A stretch of 7,976 bases of DNA. Origin: an uncultured Clostridia bacterium (GTDB lineage Bacteria > Bacillota > Clostridia > Oscillospirales > Acutalibacteraceae). A program made the position numbers and the translations under genes. Below, one piece after another: positions 1 through 4,299 of this stretch (positions are counted from its first letter, which is position 1; every line of letters begins with the position of its first letter). The notes under the pieces were generated by a model. That model was not told where the DNA came from, ran no database searches, and saw only the letters and a program-made list of their open reading frames with translations. The stretch spans positions 1 through 7,976 of the forward strand of contig CAMYWU010000061.1 in the NCBI GenBank assembly GCA_947302895.1, read 5' to 3'.

Positions 1-110
1 GCACAAATTGCGGAAAGCCGAAGCCTGAAAGCGACAGATGGTTCTGCTCCGAATGCGGAAGCGAAAACCACGGCAAATTCTGCACCAACTGCGGAAAACC
101 CAGAGGATAA
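1..110 (+). CDS. C-terminal zinc-ribbon tail of a probable SPFH-domain (YdjI-like) protein, partial
   Basis: Only the last 35 complete codons are in the window; the frame enters at base 3 and ends at TAA 108-110. Bases 1-2 (gc) are probably the end of a Cys codon. The tail contains three CxxC-type knuckles (an apparent CTNC at the very start, then CSEC, then a final CTNC), each followed by Gly, as in small zinc ribbons. Proteins of the YdjI/'virion core' SPFH family commonly end in such a ribbon, and in B. subtilis ydjI is adjacent to ydjG and ydjH. Homologues of those two follow here in the same orientation. The assignment rests on the tail plus the neighbours, because the SPFH domain itself lies upstream of the window. 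Any other zinc-ribbon protein remains possible. Confidence 0.6.
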   Translation, partial: TNCGKPKPESDRWFCSECGSENHGKFCTNCGKPRG

Positions 111-140
111 GTGATCCGTGGTTCGTGGTCAGTGAACAGT
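110..140 (+). repeat. Heptameric repeat block (RGTGRNY-like units), copy 1
   Basis: Four consecutive 7-base units follow the stop codon of the upstream gene: AGTGATC, CGTGGTT, CGTGGTC, AGTGAAC. The block ends flush against the long hairpin that begins at 141. The same 7-base periodicity with CGTGRYY units occurs at 5496-5570, where it is present as two facing arms; here only one arm exists. There is no coding potential. It appears to be a dispersed intergenic repeat, and its function is unknown. Confidence 0.6.
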
Positions 141-175
141 AATGTACAAATGGGGTTGCACCCCATTTGTACATT
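141..175 (+). repeat. Perfect 16-bp palindrome between the SPFH tail and the ydjG-like gene
   Basis: Arms 141-156 and 160-175 are exactly complementary around the 3-base loop TGC. The right arm is followed by two more T before the run AAAAGGAG that holds the next gene's ribosome binding site. It could end transcription of the upstream gene, attenuate it, or stabilise a 3' end inside an operon. Because the T tract is short and the next gene starts 17 bases later, partial termination or mRNA processing is as likely as full termination. A similar dispersed-palindrome style is seen elsewhere in this window. Confidence 0.6.
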
Positions 176-192
176 TTTAAAAGGAGATAATA

Positions 193-1281
193 ATGGCAGA
201 ATTATTTGAATATAAATGCCCGAACTGCGGCGGAGCCATTGAATTTGATACCGCTTCTCAGAAGATGAAATGTCCTTATTGCGACAGCGAATTTGATGTT
301 GAAGCGCTCAAAAATATGGATAACCGCCTCAGCGAGCAAAAGCCCGATGAGTTCACCTGGGAAAAGGGCGGGCAGAAGAACTGGGATGAAAATGAAGAGG
401 AAAAGATGTGTCTTTTCGTCTGCAAATCCTGCGGCGGCGAGATTGTTGCCGATGAAAATACAGCGGCAACCGAATGCCCGTATTGCAATAATCCCGTTGT
501 TATGTCGGGCAGACTGAGCGGAACGCTTAAACCCGATTATGTTATTCCGTTCAAGCTCGATAAAAATATGGCAAAGCAAACGCTTAAAGCATATACGAAG
601 AAAAAGAAATTTGCTCCGAACCTCTTTAAAACAGAAAACAAGCTTGAGGAAATCAAGGGAATATATGTTCCTTTCTGGCTTTTTGATTCGGATGCAACAG
701 CAAATGTTAATTTCAAAGCAACCCGAACAACACATTGGAGCGATAAAAAATACCGCTATACAAAAACGGATTACTTTGATGTTTTCAGAAGCGGAAATAT
801 GCGCTTTCAGAATATTCCTGTTGACGGCTCTTCAAAAATGGCGGATGATTTAATGGAATCAATCGAGCCCTTCGATTTCGGCGAGGCAGTTGATTTCCAG
901 ACCGCATATCTTTCGGGCTTTCTTGCTGATAAATATGATGTTTCAATGGAAAACAGCATTGAAAGGGCAAACCAGAGAATAAAGTCGAGCTGCGAGGAAA
1001 CCCTCAGAACAACCGTTTCGGGCTTTGAAACGGTTTCAACAGAGGGAAGCTCCGTCTGGGTTTCAAACGGCGTTGCAAAATATGCGCTCTATCCCGTATG
1101 GATTATGAATACGGTTTATAAGGGCGAGCGTTTAACCTTTGCAATGAACGGCCAGACGGGCAAGCTCGTTGGCAATATCCCCGTAAGCAAGGCAAAGCTG
1201 GCGGCGCTCTTTGCGGCTTTATCGATAATCGGAACTCCGATTATAACCCTTATAGTCGGTTTAATCGGGTTGTTTGATTAG
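193..1281 (+). CDS. Double zinc-ribbon membrane protein, YdjG-like (TFIIB-type zinc ribbon protein)
   Basis: This is a 362-residue protein with AAGGAG at 181-186 upstream of ATG 193. An N-terminal zinc ribbon has Cys pairs C9/C12 (CPNCG) and C27/C30 (CPYC). A charged linker (about 35-72) leads to a second ribbon with C77/C80 (CKSCG) and C95/C98 (CPYC). The central region (about 105-330) is rich in aromatic and charged residues and shows no enzymatic motif that I recognise. The last 28 or so residues are strongly hydrophobic and contain one or two membrane segments, which suggests that the protein is membrane-anchored with the bulk of the chain in the cytoplasm. This architecture matches B. 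subtilis YdjG. In that organism ydjG lies in an operon with pspA (ydjF), ydjH and ydjI and is connected to recruiting PspA during membrane stress. The TPM-domain gene starts 11 bases after the stop, so the two are almost certainly co-transcribed. No pspA homologue is visible in this window. Family identification is fairly firm; the stress role is inferred from B. subtilis. Confidence 0.85.
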   Translation: MAELFEYKCPNCGGAIEFDTASQKMKCPYCDSEFDVEALKNMDNRLSEQKPDEFTWEKGGQKNWDENEEEKMCLFVCKSCGGEIVADENTAATECPYCNNPVVMSGRLSGTLKPDYVIPFKLDKNMAKQTLKAYTKKKKFAPNLFKTENKLEEIKGIYVPFWLFDSDATANVNFKATRTTHWSDKKYRYTKTDYFDVFRSGNMRFQNIPVDGSSKMADDLMESIEPFDFGEAVDFQTAYLSGFLADKYDVSMENSIERANQRIKSSCEETLRTTVSGFETVSTEGSSVWVSNGVAKYALYPVWIMNTVYKGERLTFAMNGQTGKLVGNIPVSKAKLAALFAALSIIGTPIITLIVGLIGLFD

Positions 1282-1292
1282 GGGGTGCTGAA

Positions 1293-2138
1293 ATGAAAAA
1301 CAGATTAATTGGTTTATTATCATCGGCGCTTCTTATTATATTAATGCTTCTGCCGTTTTCGGCAAATGCGCAGAGCAGATATGTTATAGATAATGCTGAT
1401 TTGATGACTCAGGAACAGGAAGCAGCGCTTTCAAACGTGCTTGAGGCGCTTTCGGCGCAATACGGTTTTGATGCGGTTGCGCTTTCGGTTAACACTCTCG
1501 ACGGCAAAACGCCCATGGAATATGCCGATGATTATTATGATTATAATGGCTATAAAGAGGACGGATGCCTGTTTTTAATAAGTATGGAGGACCGTGATTG
1601 GTGGATTTCAACCAAGGGCTTTGGTATAACCGCTATAACTGATTACGGAATTAAAGTTATTGAAAGCGAGGTTGTTCCATATCTCAGCAGCGGCGATTAC
1701 TTCGGGGGATATCAGGAATATGCTTCATTAGTTGCAAGCTTTGTTGTTGAAGCAAAAAACGGCACGCCGTATGATACCAATCATGAATATACCAACAGCA
1801 GCGGCTATACATATAGCAACAACAGCAGTGATTACAGTGATGAAGAAGATGGCGATTTTGCTGTTGGTTCTCTGATTATTTCGTTTATTGTTGCAGTAAT
1901 TATTGCTGCAATTATAGTCGGAATGGTTAAAAGCAGCTATAAGCCCGTTCGCTTTAAAGCAAGCGCACAGGATTATCTTGTTGACGGAAGTCTTAACGTT
2001 ACGGGAAGCTATGAAAACTTCCTGTACAGCAACGTTAGCAAAACAGAAATTCAAAGCTCTTCCTCAAGCGGAGGCGGGAGCTCAACGCATTCCTCTTCCT
2101 CGGGCTCCAGCCACGGCGGCGGAGGAGGAAAATTTTAA
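1293..2138 (+). CDS. TPM-domain membrane protein, YdjH/YgcG-like
   Basis: This is a 281-residue protein. A GGGGGTG ribosome binding site precedes ATG 1293. Residues 1-27 form a signal peptide or signal anchor: positive N-terminus, long hydrophobic core, then ANAQS, a plausible signal peptidase I site. Residues about 29-155 match a TPM (TLP18.3/Psb32/MOLO-1) domain: YVIDNADLMTQEQEAAL at the start, then a GYKEDGCLFLISMEDRDWW strand region and a helix ending in FVVEAKNG. A Ser/Asn/Tyr-rich linker leads to a second membrane helix (about 189-212). The C-terminal tail is Ser/Gly-rich and ends in SSHGGGGGKF, a tail type typical of YdjH/YgcG relatives. The TPM domain is therefore predicted outside the membrane and the tail inside. 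The gene follows the zinc-ribbon gene closely and probably acts with it and the SPFH protein. No catalytic activity can be assigned. The stop codon lies within the left arm of a strong stem-loop. Confidence 0.88.
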   Translation: MKNRLIGLLSSALLIILMLLPFSANAQSRYVIDNADLMTQEQEAALSNVLEALSAQYGFDAVALSVNTLDGKTPMEYADDYYDYNGYKEDGCLFLISMEDRDWWISTKGFGITAITDYGIKVIESEVVPYLSSGDYFGGYQEYASLVASFVVEAKNGTPYDTNHEYTNSSGYTYSNNSSDYSDEEDGDFAVGSLIISFIVAVIIAAIIVGMVKSSYKPVRFKASAQDYLVDGSLNVTGSYENFLYSNVSKTEIQSSSSSGGGSSTHSSSSGSSHGGGGGKF

Positions 2139-2168
2139 AAGGTTGCCATTTGGCAACCTTTTAAAATT
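2131..2168 (+). terminator. Intrinsic terminator overlapping the stop codon of the TPM gene
   Basis: Arms 2131-2147 and 2152-2168 form a perfect 17-bp stem around the loop ATTT. The stem has a GC-rich core (GGTTGCC/GGCAACC) flanked by an A run on the left and TTTT on the right, which makes it a bidirectional-looking intrinsic terminator. The TAA at 2136-2138 is inside the left arm. Its right end overlaps by five bases the AAATTGTGATTT terminus of the repeat block that follows. Confidence 0.8.
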
Positions 2169-2210
2169 GTGATTTATCGCTGAGAAACACGCAGCGTTTT
2201 CCCGAAACAT

Positions 2211-2243
2211 CGGGGACATTCCTCCGAAGGCGGTGTGTCCCCG
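2211..2243. repeat. REP-like palindrome with GGGGACA/TGTCCCC arms (copy 1)
   Basis: Arms CGGGGACA (2211-2218) and TGTCCCCG (2236-2243) flank a 17-base interior reading TTCCTCCGAAGGCGGTG. The same layout, with the interior TTCCTTCGCAGACGGTG, recurs at 2441-2468. The two interiors match at 14 of 17 positions, so these are diverged copies of one element. GGGGAC-type palindromes of this kind are common in Firmicutes intergenic regions and resemble REP sequences mobilised by RAYT/IS200-like transposases; that link is inferred here. Confidence 0.65.
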
Positions 2244-2427
2244 TGTTTTGGCAACGCAGCGTGTTTCTTTTGTTCGCCGAAACTGAAGTTAAGAGGACGC
2301 GTCTATTCGTTCGCCATGGGGACGCACCGCTACGCGCAACTAATAAGAACGGTTCGAGGAGGGCGAGGTACGTCCCCGTGTGCTGATGAGGGAGCGTCCA
2401 ATTCGTTCGCCGACAGAATGCGTTTCC

Positions 2428-2478
2428 AATGACACAGGGGGACATTCCTTCGCAGACGGTGTGTCCCCCTGTGTCATT
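2428..2478. repeat. REP-like palindrome with long AATGACACAGGGGGACA arms (copy 2)
   Basis: Perfect 17-bp arms at 2428-2444 and 2462-2478 enclose a 17-base interior related to that of the copy at 2211-2243. The longer arms add the TGACACAG extension. This structure could fold in RNA or as a DNA cruciform. It lies 36 bases upstream of the -35 box of the redox operon but does not overlap the promoter. Confidence 0.75.
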
Positions 2479-2514
2479 TCGACTCCCCGACAAATCACAA
2501 TTTGAAAAAAACTA

Positions 2515-2542
2515 TTGACAAATGTAAAAAATAGTGTATAAT
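2515..2542 (+). promoter_or_regulatory. Sigma-A-type promoter of the peroxidase/thioredoxin reductase operon
   Basis: The -35 box TTGACA (2515-2520) and -10 box TATAAT (2537-2542) are both exact consensus hexamers, separated by 16 bases. An A-rich stretch (GAAAAAAACTA) just upstream of the -35 could act as an UP element. Transcription should start near 2549-2551, giving a leader of about 50 bases before ATG 2601. The box pair begins only 12 bases after the end of the palindromic repeat block. Confidence 0.88.
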
Positions 2543-2543
2543 G

Positions 2544-2570
2544 AAATTGTAAATCAATTGCGCACAATTT
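2544..2570 (+). promoter_or_regulatory. Candidate operator: AAATTGT-N13-ACAATTT dyad at the start of the operon leader
   Basis: Seven-base perfect inverted repeats at 2544-2550 and 2564-2570 straddle the expected transcription start, immediately after the -10 box. This is the usual place for a repressor site in a redox operon. It does not match the PerR box consensus well, and I recognise no specific regulator. The region is AT-rich, so a chance dyad is possible. Its arms resemble the AAATTGT ends of the dispersed palindromes, which offers an alternative origin. Confidence 0.35.
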
Positions 2571-2600
2571 AATTTTGTAAAATATTTGGAGGAATTAAAA

Positions 2601-3065
2601 ATGAACGTTTATGATTTCAATGTATTAAACCAGAAGGGCGAAGAGGTTTCTCTTTCAGAATATAAGGGAAAGGTTTCCCTTATTGTAAACACAGCAACTC
2701 ATTGCGGCTTCACTCCTCAGTATGACGGACTTGAAGCAATGTATAAGAAGTATAAGGACCAGGGCTTTGAAATTCTTGATTTCCCCTGCAACCAGTTTGC
2801 ATTCCAGGCAATGGAAAGCGATGAGAAAATCAACAAGGTTTGCTCACTTAAGTTCGGAACAACTTTCCCGAGATTCAAGAAGATTAAGGTTAACGGTAAG
2901 GATGCAACTCCGCTTTATAAATATCTTGTTGAGCAGACAGGCGGCGAAAAAATCGGCTGGAACTTCACAAAATTCCTTATCGACAGAGAGGGTAATATTG
3001 TTGAGCGTTTCGGCTCAAAGGTAACTCCCGAAGAAATTGAAGCAAAGGTTGAGGCTGTTCTTTAA
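2601..3065 (+). CDS. Glutathione peroxidase family protein (Cys-type, probably thioredoxin-dependent)
   Basis: This is a 154-residue protein, a normal length for bacterial GPx/BsaA proteins. ATG 2601 is chosen because GGAGG (2588-2592) sits 8 bases upstream; an in-frame TTG at 2586 would place the ribosome site inside the gene. The fold is thioredoxin-like. The peroxidatic Cys is C35 in NTATHCGFTPQY. The other tetrad residues are visible: Q69 (in NQFAFQ), W120 and N121 (GWNFTKFL). C63 (FPCNQF) and C81 are also present; a Cys at the C81 position acts as the resolving Cys in thioredoxin-dependent GPx enzymes, forming a disulfide with the peroxidatic Cys. The protein therefore probably reduces H2O2 or lipid/alkyl hydroperoxides in the cytoplasm, using thioredoxin rather than glutathione. 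The usual GGQEPG segment after NQF is altered to AFQAME. It is the first gene of the operon, and its stop shares one base with the next start, which suggests translational coupling with the reductase. Confidence 0.92.
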   Translation: MNVYDFNVLNQKGEEVSLSEYKGKVSLIVNTATHCGFTPQYDGLEAMYKKYKDQGFEILDFPCNQFAFQAMESDEKINKVCSLKFGTTFPRFKKIKVNGKDATPLYKYLVEQTGGEKIGWNFTKFLIDREGNIVERFGSKVTPEEIEAKVEAVL

Positions 3066-3919
3066 TGTTATATGATGTTATTATAATAGGCGCAGGTCCT
3101 GCAGGCATATCGGCTGCGTTATATGCAAAAAGAGCAAACAGAAGCGTTCTTGTTTTATACAGCGGTGAAAGCCAGCTTGAAAAAGCACATTTAATTGATA
3201 ATTATTATGGCTTTGACGGCGGCATTTCGGGAAGCGATTTATATAATACGGGAATTGCGCAGGCAAAAACTCTTGGCGCAGAGGTTAAAAACGAAGAGGT
3301 TTTGCATATAACTATGAATGCCGATATTAATTATGAGGTTAAAACCGCCGAAAACGAATACGTCGGCAAAACTCTGATACTGGCAACGGGAAATAAAAAG
3401 CTCAAGCCGAATATCAAGGGTGTTGACGAGTTCGATGCAAAGGGAATAAGCTACTGCGCAATTTGCGACGGCTTTTTCTACAGGGGCAAAACCGTTGCAG
3501 TTCTCGGAAACGGGGATTATGCGCTTAGTGAAGCGGCAGACCTTGAAAATGTTGCGCAAAAGGTGTATATTCTAACTAACGGAGCGCCAGCTCCCGAAAC
3601 AGATAAATATGAGGTAATAACAACCCCCGTAAGCGAGATTAAGGGAGAGCTTAAGGTTAACGGCGTTGTTTTTGATGACGCAAGCGAGCTTGAGCTCGAC
3701 GGAGTTTTTGTTGCTCTCGGTGTTGCAGGCGGTGCGGATTTTGCCAAAAAGCTTGGCATAGCGCTCGATGGCGACAGCATAAAGGTTAATGCCGATATGT
3801 CAACAAATGTTCCAGGTGTTTTCTCCTGCGGAAACATAACGGGCGGATTGCTTCAGGTTTGCAAGGCGGTTTATGAGGGCGCCGAGGCAGGATTATCTGC
3901 AGTTAAGTATTTAAAATAA
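3065..3919 (+). CDS. Thioredoxin reductase-like flavoprotein lacking the NADPH-phosphate motif (possibly FFTR-type)
   Basis: This is a 284-residue protein; ATG 3065 overlaps the preceding TAA by one base (TAATG). The N-terminal FAD Rossmann motif is GAGPAG (9-14). The redox-active pair is CAIC (131-134), preceded by GISY and followed by DGFFYRGK, as in thioredoxin reductases. The second nucleotide domain has GNGDYA (148-153) where NADPH enzymes usually have GGGxSA/TA. After the following beta strand, VYILTNGAP replaces the HRRxxxRA segment that binds the NADPH 2'-phosphate. The C-terminal FAD segment is PGVFSCGNITGG (250-261), with Asn257 in place of the usual Asp of the GD motif. It is about 25 residues shorter than E. 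coli TrxB (roughly 320). Clostridial ferredoxin-dependent flavin thioredoxin reductases (FFTR) lack the same pyridine-nucleotide motifs, so ferredoxin as electron donor is an attractive inference; NADH cannot be excluded. The likely product is reduced thioredoxin for the peroxidase encoded upstream. Confidence 0.88.
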   Translation: MLYDVIIIGAGPAGISAALYAKRANRSVLVLYSGESQLEKAHLIDNYYGFDGGISGSDLYNTGIAQAKTLGAEVKNEEVLHITMNADINYEVKTAENEYVGKTLILATGNKKLKPNIKGVDEFDAKGISYCAICDGFFYRGKTVAVLGNGDYALSEAADLENVAQKVYILTNGAPAPETDKYEVITTPVSEIKGELKVNGVVFDDASELELDGVFVALGVAGGADFAKKLGIALDGDSIKVNADMSTNVPGVFSCGNITGGLLQVCKAVYEGAEAGLSAVKYLK

Positions 3920-3930
3920 GGAGTAGTATT

Positions 3931-4244
3931 ATGGTAAAGAATATTGACAATTCAAATTTCGACAGTGAGGTTATGGCTTCAAACAAAACCTGCTTAATTG
4001 ATTTCTATGCAACCTGGTGCGGACCTTGCAAAATAATGTCGCCCATAGTTGATGAAATTGCAGAGGAAAACCCTGAGATTACAGTTGGCAAGGTTGATGT
4101 TGATGAGGCAGGAGAGCTTGCTGCACAGTTCGGTATTATGAGCATATAAACAATATACCAACAATTATTGTTTTCAAAAACGGCGAAATATCAGAAACCT
4201 TTGTTGGAGTTACTTCAAAGGATAGCATTATCGCAGCGCTTTAA
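3931..4244 (+). pseudogene. Thioredoxin, reading frame interrupted by an 11-base insertion before the cis-proline
   Basis: The gene starts at ATG 3931 with AAGGAG (3918-3923) overlapping the reductase stop. The first frame gives 72 residues with the classical active site WCGPC (29-33), DVDEAGELAAQFGIMSI, then TAA at 4147-4149. The rest of thioredoxin resumes in another frame at CCA 4158: PTIIVFKNGE and onward for 28 codons to TAA 4242-4244, with no other lesion. Removing 11 bases (4147-4157) would restore a normal 100-residue thioredoxin with the SI-P-T cis-proline loop. As read, the 72-residue product lacks the cis-proline, two beta strands and the last helix and should not fold properly. 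The extra bases are bounded by ATA triplets: ATA 4144-4146 before the stop and ATA 4155-4157 just before CCA. This is either a recent indel mutation, an assembly artefact, or, less probably, a recoded gene. It is the third gene of the operon and the natural partner of the reductase and peroxidase. Confidence 0.85.
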
Positions 4245-4255
4245 TAAAAACAAAA

Positions 4256-4278
4256 CCCCAACGGCAACCCCGTTGGGG
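4256..4278 (+). terminator. Hairpin terminator after the thioredoxin gene
   Basis: Arms CCCCAACGG (4256-4264) and CCGTTGGGG (4270-4278) form a perfect 9-bp GC-rich stem with a 5-base loop. An A-rich run precedes it and CATTTAACTTT follows. The T tract is interrupted, so termination may be incomplete. It lies 12 bases after the restored thioredoxin stop and 22 bases before the lipase start. No convincing separate promoter for the lipase is visible, so some readthrough into the lipase gene is plausible. Confidence 0.75.
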
Positions 4279-4299
4279 CATTTAACTTTGGAGAAGCTT

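Larger units (their letters stand above)
2164..2503. repeat. 340-bp composite palindromic repeat block bounded by AAATTGTGATTT / AAATCACAATTT
   Basis: The block starts with AAATTGTGATTT (2164-2175) and ends with its exact reverse complement (2492-2503); on both sides the next bases form a near-match TCG/CGA extension. Inside are further inverted repeats: AGAAACACGC (2183-2192) with its complement (2259-2268); CGGGGACA (2211-2218) with 2236-2243; GGGGACG (2318-2324) with CGTCCCC (2371-2377); and a 17-bp pair (2428-2444 / 2462-2478). An 11-base core ATTCGTTCGCC occurs directly repeated at 2305-2315 and 2401-2411. Base composition is more GC-rich than the flanking genes. Short open frames exist across it on both strands, but they have no ribosome binding site and simply translate the palindromes. 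It resembles a pile-up of non-autonomous REP/MITE-like elements. No transposase is present in the window. Confidence 0.75.

Noticed and set aside
202..735. Long minus-strand open frame opposite the zinc-ribbon gene
   Set aside because: It is a shadow of the plus-strand codon pattern. The plus-strand protein has clear Cys motifs and a ribosome binding site, while the opposite frame has neither family motifs nor a convincing start.
2161..2493. A 110-codon minus-strand open frame across the intergenic repeat block
   Set aside because: It has no ribosome binding site, its residues simply translate the palindromes (arms appear as mirrored short words), and it matches no family that I recognise.
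2535..2555. PerR box at the redox operon promoter
   Set aside because: Only the left half (TATAAT, which is also the -10 box) fits the TTATAATNATTATAA consensus; the right half does not match.
2586..2600. Upstream TTG start for the peroxidase (adding MEELK)
   Set aside because: The TTG overlaps the GGAGG ribosome binding site that serves ATG 2601, and family members start at the later position.
4168..4299. Upstream start for the lipase frame, extending it by 44 residues
   Set aside because: This stretch is an alternative frame of the thioredoxin C-terminus and the terminator. ATG 4300 has its own GGAG and is followed directly by a lipoprotein signal.
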